A program made the position numbers and the translations under genes. Shown in pieces: positions 34,001-42,379 of a stretch of 53,450 nt of DNA (the stretch's first letter is position 1; each line of letters begins with the position of its first letter). Origin of the DNA: Elysia marginata (Eukaryota; Mollusca; Gastropoda; Plakobranchidae); NCBI GenBank assembly GCA_019649035.1, contig BMAT01013632.1, forward strand, positions 3,006 through 56,455. The letters are read 5' to 3'. A model generated the notes under the pieces. That model saw only the letters and a program-made list of their open reading frames with translations. It was not told where the DNA came from and ran no database searches.

Positions 34001-37000
34001 AGTATCTCTTTGTAACTAACCTAATTATCACAAAAAAAATCTAAAAATGTTTTGTTTCTTTATTTAAGTTTTAAAAAAGCTCTGAAACTTTTTCTCACAC
34101 AGGGAGCAGGTCTAGTTTTATCTCTGGAAACTTCTCTTGCCCAAAGTGTTAGGCACAAGTTTAGAAGGTGTGTGCTTTTAATTTATTACTGTTTTCTTTC
34201 TTATCTTGTTTAATTTTAAGTCACAAGTAAATTCAACCTTATAGGACCTATGATACCAACATTGCAGTATTTTCTATTGAACAATAGTTCAGAAATGTAT
34301 AGAATTTGCTGAGTTCTCATATTTATGGCTCAATTCTTGAGCAAATTCTATATACTCTTTACACTATCCCTCGGCAAAGATCTTTACTTGTCATAGTCTG
34401 CAGTATCATATGTACGTGGACAACACCAAATAGTACAAATCTGTTACAGCATCTGACATAAAACCACTTGTAGCTATTTTTGAGACTTTTATATGCTAAG
34501 TTATAGATTGGATGGTTTATAATAAGCTCAAAATGAATAATAGCAATACAAAATGTCTTTAGCTAAAGATTAAGTACAAGGACAATGGCTCAGGAATAGA
34601 TCATATATCCATTGGAAATGATGTGGTTTCAATCAGGCTTAAAGCAAAGAATTGTAGGGGTTGATGATCACCTGTCAATGGATTATCATGTGTGCAAAAT
34701 AGTGTATACCTGGAACTTAGAAAAATTAGTACATTGTCTCCTTACTTAAGTGAAGCTGCGAAGAAAACTTCTGCCTCATTATTCATTCTCTCGAGATTAG
34801 ACAATTTGTAATTCTTTACTGGCAATTTTGCCAGCTGAGGCATTGGAAAAATTTCGAAGATTGCAAAATAATGCTGCAAAATTAGACCTTAAAAAATCTG
34901 AATGGTATCATGTGAAGCCACTTCTAAAACATCCTCACTGGCTACCAGTGAAGGAGAATACAAACTAGCTTTATGTGCCATAAATGTGTACACCAAAAGG
35001 CTCTAGATTATGTGTTACCATATATCCAAATGGACAACCCCCTAAGAGATCTAAGAAGAAATAATACAAACTATTCATAATTCAAACTTGTAATACTAAC
35101 AGATGTGGTGAACATGCAATCTCCTTTTAAAAATTCTCAAGAGCATAGTCTTCTGTTAAATAGCTGACAAATCTGATGACATGCCATAATTAAATATTGA
35201 GATTGTAATGATGATGATGTAGTATATCACTAAGTTATCAATTGTCAGTCAACCATATTTAGGTGAAAGTATTTTGAAAGTAATATTTTCATAGGTCATG
35301 GTCACTTAGAAAGTCAGAGCTCCAGATTTAAATATTAAAATAGTATTTAATATGTAACATAAAATGTATCCTTAGTTTATCGGAAATATTATTGTGTGTT
35401 AAAGTGGCTGGATAAAATATGTTTTTATGCAACATGATTTGTTAAAATTCTCAACATATCAAAGATATGTCAAAATCTTTTTAGTCTGTGGCATAAAGCC
35501 TGTATCTTCAACCATTGTCATGATCATAACGATGTTTATAATTCTATTTCCTCTCTAATCAGTTATTTCGTCAGCACATTAGTTTTGGTTACATCTTTGT
35601 ACATAGCATTTGGAGCATGTGGATATTTGGTAAGTAGCATCTTAATTCTTATATTTTGGGCATTGTCAAGATCAATATAAATATATTTACGTTTTTAACA
35701 CTTCACTTTGTTCATGCATTGCTTAAATGTATCTTTCTGCCCTCGAGAGCATGTATCTTACTGCTAATGGTTAGGCCTCAATAGATATCTTCAGTCAAAT
35801 TTTATTTTACACAGTCTGGTATGCAATATGCAAATTTGAATTAGCTGACAGGGATGGGCATTTTCAGAATTTATCCTTAATTCATGATTTTTTTTTCATT
35901 TTGATATACATGACTCAATAAGAGAACTAAAATTTTTGCTGGTAAAATCCTTGTACTCAAAGAAAAGCAAATCTTACTGCTGTATTGTCTTGACTTGTCC
36001 TGAACATGTGAATTGCATCAGCAAACTTTGAAATAATTCATAGCTAAAGCAGTGCTCTATAATGTTACGTAATGCACGTCCTGACCTTAGGATTTTTCTT
36101 TTTAAAGTATGCCCACCCCTAAGTTGAAAAAAGCACTCTGAATATTTTTGATAGATGTGAACTGAGAAGGTTTTTTTTAGAATGACTCTTTTACAAAAAA
36201 AAAATGGTGGCAAACTGCTACATGTATTAAATAGAAGAAATCTAATTTATATCATGTAAAAATACATTCAACTTTTTTGTGTGGAAATTTTGCTCTTAAA
36301 TTTTCTCCATATAGAGCAGATAATGAGGTGCTACCTCAGGAATTTCTTTTTAAATTATTTTCTATCTGGTTCTTCAAGTCAACTAACATCAGTTCTGCAG
36401 TTTGTATCAAATACAAACCATTATTTATTTTAAGCAAAGAAATACCGAATCTGCTGAAATATCTGAAGCATATGATTTGTTATTAGTTATTTGTAATATT
36501 ATCATGTGTATTTTCACCACTTTGTCACTTTTCTTCATTGATGTTTCAATTGATTTCTTTCTTTTTCCTCCACTATTTGTCTTCATAGTCTTTTGGTCCT
36601 CAAACCAACCAGATTATCACCCTTAACTTACCCAAAGGTAGGTTTTATTTTAATTTTAATCAGTAGTACTTGTCAAGATTAACAGTGTAAAGACTAACAG
36701 TGTGTTTCTTTGTCAGGTTTTCAGATGTTTTTTGTTTAATTGTGGGGCAACCAGAGTATATTAGGCTGAAGTTAGAAATTTGAATGGCGACATTTTTAAC
36801 ATGAGCTGAAAGAAAATTTACGTTACTATCCTGAATGAAAATGGCTTGAAAGCAATCTTATTTTTGCAATTTTTTTTGTGTGAGTGTGTGTGTTTGTTTT
36901 TTTTTGGGGTCCAATGATTTTTATTTAAAAGCTTTACTATGCAGACTCATCTGGCACGTAATTATAGCTAGAATGTTTTGAGTTTTATAAATATAAGTTT

Positions 37001-40000
37001 GCAGCCTTTAAAGCTTTATGGCAAATGAAGTAATTTGGGGCAAGTTGCAATGCGGATCTTTAAAATTTAGTAAGTATAGTTTCTGAGGTAAATTGTAGAA
37101 ATTGCAATTGTTTTTATAGCCAGCATTACTGTAGGGACAGATTTATGGATGCAATCTTGTTTGTGACACAATTTTAGTTAGATGGTTATCAATATTTACC
37201 CAATGTTATATAGTTCATGAGAAAGAAATGTTAAGATAAGGTGCTTGTATTCCAAACTTTATTGTGTAATATTTTTTCCATCACTCCAATAATGGAAGCC
37301 ATTAAACCTTGCAAATTTTTCTTTTACCAGATTGTTTTTCATATTTTATCCTCACAAAAGAAGCCTATCAATATATTGAGTGATTGTTTCCTTTCCTTTT
37401 TAAAGTACTTTTCAGACGTGTTTTCTTTTTTTTCCTTAAATAAGCTTTGTGCATTAAGACTTCAAATAGAAGGCATCTTTTTTTTTTATTTTAGCCCCTT
37501 ATACTTTTCATAAAGCATAAACCTAGTTTTATCTTAACTTGGTTTTGTGTTTTCCTTTAGACTGAAAAGTTATCTCATGTTCATGGTGTGAGCATACGAT
37601 CATTGATCTTTGGTTTTAGTCGGAAGACTTTATTCAAATATTGTTGGTAACATGGCAAGGTAAAAGTACTCACTCTCAGCCTTGACTCACACTGATAGAT
37701 CCTGGTAAAGTCTTTGAATGAAACCTACTGATCCATCGCAAATCTTTCTATGAAAAGGGAAACAGATCCTTAAAATGTGATGGGAGACAAGCAGTTTTAA
37801 AATAATCATAAAGTTTTCTTTATATTTTGTGGGTTTGTTTTTTGTTTTTCATATCTTTGATTAATGGATAAAGAGTTCACAAAATGAAAACACATGTTTA
37901 AAATTTAATGCTTTAGAGTCTTTGAAAATTTCTTTTGGTCTATTTCTTGTGCTGAAGAAAAAAAAGAAAGTTTTTTGTGCTTATAATGTATGAGGAATGT
38001 TAGAAGTTGACAACAAAAAGACATTCAACATTTTGGTTTTCATCTTGATTCAAGATTGCCTCTTGAGTTAATGCATTGGGCACTCTCAAAGAAATGAAAA
38101 AAGGGCATTTAAAGATATAATATAAGAATGAAGAGATCTCAGCAGTCTTCCGTTGATTATGTCATTTGCAGCATTTGCTTCAGTGGTTTTATGGTTAAAT
38201 TAGATGAAAAATATCATAAATTGTTAAAGTATAATAGTAAACGTTGGCTTAAATTTATGACTGATTGGTAGAAAATGTTAGTTTTCTCATTTGAAATATC
38301 TGCACAAATTGACTTAATATGTGGGAGCTTGACACATATCATCCTTCAGATCTTTTAGTTGTACATTTCTGAAAGCGTACTGTATCAGATGTTTTCTTTC
38401 TTTGAGCGATTTTTCAACTAGGAATGAAGAGCCCACTGCATTATCATGTTTGGTTTTAGACCTGTTACATCTGACACAAGCTCTTTTTCACCTGGTTACC
38501 AAAATTGAGATGTGTGTAAAATTTGAAAGGTTGGATCAGCAGTGAACTCTTCTGTGGGAGAAGTAGTTTATTCAAATAAATCTAGTCCTGAATCTATTCC
38601 TAAATACTCACCATCGCCCTTGGGAACAACGGTTAGATAATTTTTTAAAGTTCACGAAATAGCCTCATTTAGCATTTGTCTCATTTTTTTTCTTTAAATG
38701 CTCTCAAATGTTACCTTTTTATTTTGATCTCCCAACAGGCACAGGGCTTGATTTCAGTCTAATTGTGAAGTCCTGTTTATGTGTGGCCCTCTTCTGCACA
38801 TATCCAGGTAAGTTAAAGATGTTCAAAGAGGATAACAAATAATATTCTATTAGCCAGTATTTTCAGTTAATTTTTTTTTTTACTGTTTCCATATATGTGA
38901 AAACACAAAGCTATAGAATTAGTTTTTACTTAACCCCTTCGCTGCTCTGTGGACGTACCACGTACGTCCTATTAATGCCCACCTATATGCGCTGTGGACG
39001 TACTACGTACGTCTTTTTTATAGCCCTGTTCCTTTAGCTTCTCCTACTACACACGTCCACTTTTTGTGTGTGGGCTTAGTCTTATAGCATGCTAGAAGCT
39101 TTCAGGCCTGGCCTTGAGGCTGTTACAGCTAAATTTATCACAGCATAGGCCAACCTTGGTCATCACAGTGTGTGTGTGTAGTTGTTTGTACTGAGTCAGC
39201 CAGCGTCCTTGCTATCTTCACTTTTGCTTTGTGTTTTATGCTGTCAAGATGGCTCTAAACAACCTACGAAATGGTGAACATTCACATGATTCAGGTAGGC
39301 TATGCGTATAGATCTGGGTCTACATCTAGATCTAAATTAGATCTTGTGATTAGATCTAGATCTAGATAACAGGTTTATAGTTAGCACACAGGGTGCAAAA
39401 ATGGTTAGCAGCGAAGGGGTTAAGCTGGCATTATTTGTTTTTGGCTTAAATTTGCCTCACCATATTGTGGGCAATAAATTTTGTTTGCACAATTGCTTGA
39501 TCAGTCATAATGTGATCATTACTTACTTCACAAATAGACTAATATACTGTTATGTTTTTTTATTCGTCCTTATGCTTTTATTCATTATTATTGCCCGCAC
39601 AAATATATGTGTTTTCCTCTCTCTCAGTTATGATGTTTCCTGTTATGAAAATATTGGAGCGCTACTTCATCCCTGATGCACATAAGTCTTTCTGGAAAGG
39701 AGTAAGTGCTCAAGCAAATTGTGGAATAGGTTAAATAGCACTGGCTGTACTGTATGAACCTCAATATGAATTTCACCATATCACCAGCTTGAAATAGTTA
39801 AAGTTTATGATATTTCAAGATCAACAATTTTAAAAACTAATACTCTTCAAAACACAACAATATAAAATGAAGGTGTGTGTGTGTGTGGGGGGGGGTGTAA
39901 ATAAAAAAAAATGCAATTTTTCTTTGGCTAGTTGAACTCTATTTTGTTAACATTGAATATCAGATGAAATTTTATGGTTAAAATGATAATTGATTGCTGT

Positions 40001-41811
40001 TGTGGAGATGAAAAGCTCAAAAGGAAGAAATGAAACACGCAATACTATCTTATACGTAGGAGACATCTTTAGGTTTAACTGGCTGGTTNNNNNNNNNNNN
40101 NNNNNNNNNNNNNNNNNNNNNNNNNNNNNNNNNNNNNNNNNNNNNNNNNNNNNNNNNNNNNNNNNNNNNNNNNNNNNNNNNNNNNNNNNNNNNNNNNNNN
40201 NNNNNNNNNNNNNNNNNNNNNNNNNNNNNNNNNNNNNNNNNNNNNNNNNNNNNNNNNNNNNNNNNNNNNNNNNNNNNNNNNNNNNNNNNNNNNNNNNNNN
40301 NNNNNNNNNNNNNNNNNNNNNNNNNNNNNNNNNNNNNNNNNNNNNNNNNNNNNNNNNNNNNNNNNNNNNNNNNNNNNNNNNNNNNNNNNNNNNNNNNNNN
40401 NNNNNNNNNNNNNNNNNNNNNNNNNNNNNNNNNNNNNNNNNNNNNNNNNNNNNNNNNNNNNNNNNNNNNNNNNNNNNNNNNNNNNNNNNNNNNNNNNNNN
40501 NNNNNNNNNNNNNNNNNNNNNNNNNNNNNNNNNNNNNNNNNNNNNNNNNNNNNNNNNNNNNNNNNNNNNNNNNTCCATAGAAACAGAATGATAGTTTGAC
40601 CAATCAAGTATATATGTGACTTCAATTCCCAAAACCCAGCTTTTTTAATGAATTTTCAAAGCAAGGAGGTTTGTTTTTCTTTTAGGATTTCTAAACAGAA
40701 AAATTACCTGCAGCTCAGAATGTGACTGCGCGGCTTAAGCTGGGTTTTCAGGATTGAAGTCACATATGTGCAGGAATTTGACTAACTTGATCAAATATTT
40801 CATTCTTTGAGAGAGAACTTTCATTATCTGAAACTCACTCTTGTATGTGCTTAGTTAATTAGTCGACATCTGAAGACACAGTTCTTTTTTGTATTGTTTT
40901 GCTGTCATCTATTTACAGAGACCTTACCCGTCGACAGAAACTTTTTGATTGGACTCTTATAGTTCTAGGCTTAGTAGGGTAAGTTGTTTTTTCAATATTT
41001 TGGTATAGTTATAACTAGAGAAGTCTTTTGGGGATTCTTTTTATTAATTTTTGTTAACTCTTCTCAAATGAAAGTCCTCCCCTTTTGATAGTCTGCTGTT
41101 TTTAAATTTCAAACTGAGCCTTGTTTTTTAAGATTGCTGAATCTGATAGTTTTCTGTAAAGGTTGAAATAGGTTTGTTTCAGATTTTTGGATAACCTCAA
41201 AGGCTAAAAGAAACAAATGGATCCTGTTTGCAAAATGTCACCTGGTTCTATTCTATTGTTAAAGATTATGTTGATTGAAGAGATGTGACTTATGAAATTC
41301 CACAAACTTTAATAGTCTGAACTTTTTTCCATTGATTTTTTAAATATTTTTAATTATGTAGAAAAAAGAAACCCCTGCTTTTAATGAACATATCTTTAAC
41401 TCAATGTTCAGTATGAACGTAGTATTTTTTTCCCCCTGACTTTTCATTTTGATTTTTTTTCTCAGCACTGTCCTGGGCCTATTGGATGCCATGAGCCGTA
41501 TCAGTGAGCCTGTGGTCCCGGAGCTATCAGAAATGACTGAAGCGCCTCTGGACAAGATAGCTGCCAACATAACCTTGACCCCTGAGGCACCTCTGCCAGG
41601 CAAGCTAACAACTGATAAGGTTATCTCCAAGTTACTCACACCAAAGACCAGACATTTCTCTCACCCCACAACTCACTCATCTTTGGCTGAGGTTGCTGTA
41701 TCTAATCTTACCCAGTTTACAACTCAAGTAGCCAAGCAGACGGATGTGAGTGAGATGGCGAGAAAGGTTATGAATAAGTTGAAAGCACATAAAGGAGGAG
41801 GGGCAGTTTGA
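18971..41811 (+). CDS. Amino-acid/auxin permease family transporter (SLC36/AVT3-like), spliced gene
   Basis: Sixteen coding exons join in one frame: 18971-19087, 19985-20034, 20324-20516, 21173-21203, 22326-22391, 23444-23510, 24251-24331, 24936-25013, 31705-31774, 34103-34167, 35563-35629, 36589-36637, 38739-38807, 39628-39701, [exon(s) in the gap], 40919-40978, 41466-41811. All have GT/AG borders with matching phases except across the gap. The visible protein is about 494 residues. The first helix carries the family signature FIGAGVLGLPYSFKE; helices follow in exons 2-3, 5-6, 7, 8, 9-10, 11 and 13-14, and the last is DWTLIVLGLVGTVLGLLDAM. The helices corresponding to TM9-10 are missing, with the 40089-40573 gap. 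Family members move small neutral amino acids with protons across plasma or lysosomal/vacuolar membranes; the exact substrate cannot be read. ATG context ACAATGG is favourable. Unusual features are a hydrophilic C-terminal tail of about 100 residues and a long loop (about residues 64-130) after TM2. Confidence 0.9.
19985..20034 (+). CDS. Transporter exon 2 (start of TM2)
   Basis: 50 bp, acceptor TTTGTTCAG, donor CAG/gtaagt. It encodes AGILEGSFIMALVGFI and splits a Ser codon with exon 3. Confidence 0.9.
20324..20516 (+). CDS. Transporter exon 3 (end of TM2 and cytosolic loop)
   Basis: 193 bp, acceptor TTTTAATGCAG, donor ACA/gtgagt. It begins GKAMLLLVDCKYRIIE and then gives a charged loop of about 50 residues with a SSPATP stretch. 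The frame would run into TAA 14 bases after the donor, which supports splicing here. Confidence 0.9.
21173..21203 (+). CDS. Transporter exon 4 (31 bp)
   Basis: Very short exon with acceptor TTTTTCACAG and donor TTG/gtaagt. It encodes VGDEISYGDVG, a conserved loop before TM3 in this family. Confidence 0.85.
22326..22391 (+). CDS. Transporter exon 5 (TM3 start)
   Basis: 66 bp, acceptor TATTTTACCAG, donor TTG/gtatgg. Encodes FEAMGSTGRLFVDFAVVASQ. Confidence 0.9.
23444..23510 (+). CDS. Transporter exon 6 (TM3 end)
   Basis: 67 bp, acceptor TCTCCTTAG, donor AAT/gtaagt. Encodes GFCCAYLIFICKNLSDF, the usual Gly-Phe-Cys-x-x-Tyr helix of the family. Confidence 0.9.
24251..24331 (+). CDS. Transporter exon 7 (TM4)
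   Basis: 81 bp, acceptor TTCTCTAAAG, donor CAG/gtaatt. Encodes VQWLLMILPPITLLTLLRSL. Confidence 0.9.
24936..25013 (+). CDS. Transporter exon 8 (TM5)
   Basis: 78 bp, acceptor TTTAATTTTCAG, donor CAA/gtaagt. Encodes SLMAQCSNLFAFGVVFWFDF and a His-rich loop. The following intron is 6.7 kb and holds the first gap. Confidence 0.9.
25325..25549 (+). mobile_element. CAG-ended hAT-like miniature element, copy 1 (intron 8)
   Basis: Starts CAGGAACGGGCATTCCC and ends GTGCCTGTACCTG (imperfect inverted ends). The interior shares long blocks with copies 2 and 3: AATCCTGATCTGG, GAGAACAAAAATTTTTGC and TTTTTCACAAGTAGTGCC. No ORF; 225 bp. Confidence 0.75.
25792..26130. repeat. (CT)n microsatellite with assembly gap
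   Basis: Pure CT at 25797-25816, 79 Ns (25817-25895), then imperfect CT/CTGT to about 26130. The gap is probably a collapsed repeat. It lies in transporter intron 8. Confidence 0.95.
26275..26564 (+). mobile_element. CAG-ended hAT-like miniature element, copy 2 (intron 8)
   Basis: 290 bp, starts CAGAGATGAGCGTTCTC, ends TAGTGCCCACCCCTG. GGGTTA occurs at both outer flanks (possible eroded 8-bp duplication). The interior is colinear with copies 1 and 3. Confidence 0.8.
26910..27310. repeat. Purine-rich tract with a degenerate direct duplication
   Basis: A stretch of about 95 bp (26910-27010) recurs in degraded form at about 27165-27262; both contain ATGGTTTA, GAAGAGACAG and ATGTAAAGACA. GA-rich filler lies between. 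Non-coding, intron 8. Confidence 0.6.
28919..28933 (+). CDS. Possible 15-nt cassette microexon of the transporter
   Basis: AGGTTCAGGAGACCA is bounded by a CTAACAG acceptor and a GTAAGC donor inside intron 8. Exon 8 ends and exon 9 begins in the same phase, so inclusion would keep the frame and change the loop from Asn to KGSGDH before LHPREV. Constitutive use is not needed, and chance is possible. Confidence 0.25.
31705..31774 (+). CDS. Transporter exon 9 (TM6 start)
   Basis: 70 bp, acceptor TTCACTTGCAG, donor GAG/gtgagt. Encodes LHPREVSLENLPFFFVIAIY then CYE. The 'PFFFVIAIYCYEG' run is a conserved helix. Confidence 0.9.
32200..32340. repeat. AT-rich simple sequence (ATT/ATC-type)
   Basis: Degenerate TTATTA/ATTATC repeats in intron 9, directly before a LINE fragment. 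Confidence 0.7.
32370..33860 (+). mobile_element. Jockey-type LINE 3' fragment (RT C-terminus and RNase H) in intron 9
   Basis: The reverse transcriptase thumb is read at 32546-32800 (KYLGITFDPTLIWKTHIEAC, then LLRKLAGLEWGADQNILK). A connector follows (32845-33126), then an RNase H-like domain in another frame near 33240-33345: EGSAENAVANRGSGVYLEMP, where the usual TDGSA is changed to AEGSA. Stops and shifts abound. It is inserted in the sense direction of the transporter gene. Confidence 0.75.
34103..34167 (+). CDS. Transporter exon 10 (TM6 end)
   Basis: 65 bp, acceptor TTTTTCTCACACAG, donor AAG/gtgtgt. Encodes GAGLVLSLETSLAQSVRHKF. Confidence 0.9.
34740..35090 (+). mobile_element. L2/CR1-like LINE fragment (RT C-terminus) in intron 10
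   Basis: Degenerate frames spell FILSRLDN, then LEKFRRLQNNAAKLDL, then HVKPLLKHPHWLPVKE and LDYVLPYIQ. This is the conserved C-terminal 'SRLDYCNSLL ... LQNxAAR ... LHWLPV' series of CR1/L2 reverse transcriptases. There is no intact ORF. Confidence 0.7.
35563..35629 (+). CDS. Transporter exon 11 (TM7)
   Basis: 67 bp, acceptor CTCTCTAATCAG, donor TTG/gtaagt. Encodes YFVSTLVLVTSLYIAFGACG then YL. Confidence 0.9.
35849..36120 (+). mobile_element. CAG-ended hAT-like miniature element, copy 3 (intron 11)
   Basis: 272 bp, starts CAGGGATGGGCATTTTC, ends TATGCCCACCCCT. The ends pair as AGGGATGGGCA against AGGGGTGGGCA. Flanks TTAGCTGA and TAAGTTGA match at 6 of 8, a possible 8-bp target duplication as made by hAT transposases. 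No ORF. Confidence 0.8.
36589..36637 (+). CDS. Transporter exon 12
   Basis: 49 bp, acceptor GTCTTCATAG, donor AAG/gtaggt. Encodes SFGPQTNQIITLNLPK, the loop between TM7 and TM8. Confidence 0.9.
38739..38807 (+). CDS. Transporter exon 13 (TM8)
   Basis: 69 bp, acceptor TCTCCCAACAG, donor CAG/gtaagt. Encodes GTGLDFSLIVKSCLCVALFC then TYP. Confidence 0.9.
38934..39419 (+). mobile_element. piggyBac-type miniature element in intron 13
   Basis: 486 bp with perfect 13-bp inverted ends (CCCCTTCGCTGCT / AGCAGCGAAGGGG), flanked on both sides by TTAA (38930-38933 and 39420-39423), the piggyBac target. Inside the left end are two near-palindromes, GGACGTACCACGTACGTCC and GGACGTACTACGTACGTCT, which look like subterminal transposase sites. 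A short ATG frame (39250, MALNNLRNGEHSHDSG) leads to a donor-like GTAGGC and may be the relic of a first transposase exon. It is also crowded with AGATCT/CTAGATCT repeats at 39310-39370. Confidence 0.88.
39628..39701 (+). CDS. Transporter exon 14 (TM8 end, loop)
   Basis: 74 bp, acceptor CTCTCTCTCAG, donor GGA/gtaagt. Encodes VMMFPVMKILERYFIPDAHK then SFWKG; phase 0 at its end. Confidence 0.9.
40089..40573. other. Assembly gap (485 N) hiding transporter exon(s)
   Basis: Exon 14 ends in phase 0 and the next visible exon begins in phase 2. The two helices expected between them (TM9-TM10) are found neither in 39702-40088 nor in 40574-40918. The hidden coding length must be 2 modulo 3. Confidence 0.85.
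40612..40767. repeat. Inverted repeat beside the gap (31-bp arms, 94-bp spacer)
   Basis: 40612-40642 and 40737-40767 are reverse complements at about 27 of 31 positions (shared ATATGTGACTTCAAT and AAAACCCAGCTT). It could be the ends of a small inverted-repeat element and may have contributed to the assembly break. Confidence 0.8.
40919..40978 (+). CDS. Transporter exon 16 or later (TM11 start)
   Basis: 60 bp, acceptor TCTATTTACAG, donor AGG/gtaagt. Encodes DLTRRQKLFDWTLIVLGLV; the first base completes a codon from the missing exon. Confidence 0.88.
41466..41811 (+). CDS. Transporter last exon (TM11 end and long C-terminal tail)
   Basis: 346 bp, acceptor TTTTTCTCAG, to TGA 41809-41811. After GTVLGLLDAM the remaining roughly 100 residues are hydrophilic, with NIT and NLT glycosylation sequons and a basic end (NKLKAHKGGGAV). 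With 11 helices and a cytosolic N-terminus the tail would face the lumen or exterior (inference). Confidence 0.88.
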
Positions 41812-42341
41812 TGTTTGGTTTTAGCTTCTGGTTTTGGGCAACTGTTGTGATAAGTTTAATCTTCAGTATTTTTAAAAACTGATCTAATGAATCAATCATC
41901 TTTTTTTCTTTTTCTTCTTATCATATCAATTCTGTCTCTCTTGTTATTGGTTCGTTGTTTGAAGGACACCTGTGTCTTAAAGTAGGAAAAGTTTAAGCTT
42001 CAAGGTTACAGCCAGAGTATTTAGTTTCCTGAAACTTTCACTAGCCTCTAATTTAATTTAAGCGTCTAAGGTGTTATTGGAGAGAAAATTTACAGTGTTT
42101 TATGTGTGAAAAATGTCATATATGAATTTACAAATGTATTGCATAAAATATTAGAAAAAAAAACCATGTGTATGTGTAAGCCTTGATGAAGCAAATAGTT
42201 GTAGACATATTATACCAGTAAGCAGTAAGTGGATGGTCAACATCTTACTTGCTTTTGATAATGAATAGTTTTTCCCTATCACTGACTGAACTGACCCTGC
42301 ATGCTATGAATATGTTGAAAACTGGGGCTTGATTTTTTTAA

Positions 42342-42379
42342 AATAAAGCTGCCATACTTCTGTTGCAGATTCAAATAAA
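42342..42379 (+). promoter_or_regulatory. Two AATAAA polyadenylation signals for the transporter
   Basis: AATAAA at 42342-42347 and 42374-42379, about 530-565 bp after the stop codon. Further AATAAA hexamers near 45230 could serve longer transcripts. Confidence 0.5.

Noticed and set aside
39990-40632. Long open frames across the second N run
   Set aside because: They consist almost wholly of undefined residues; the ends show no protein-like sequence.
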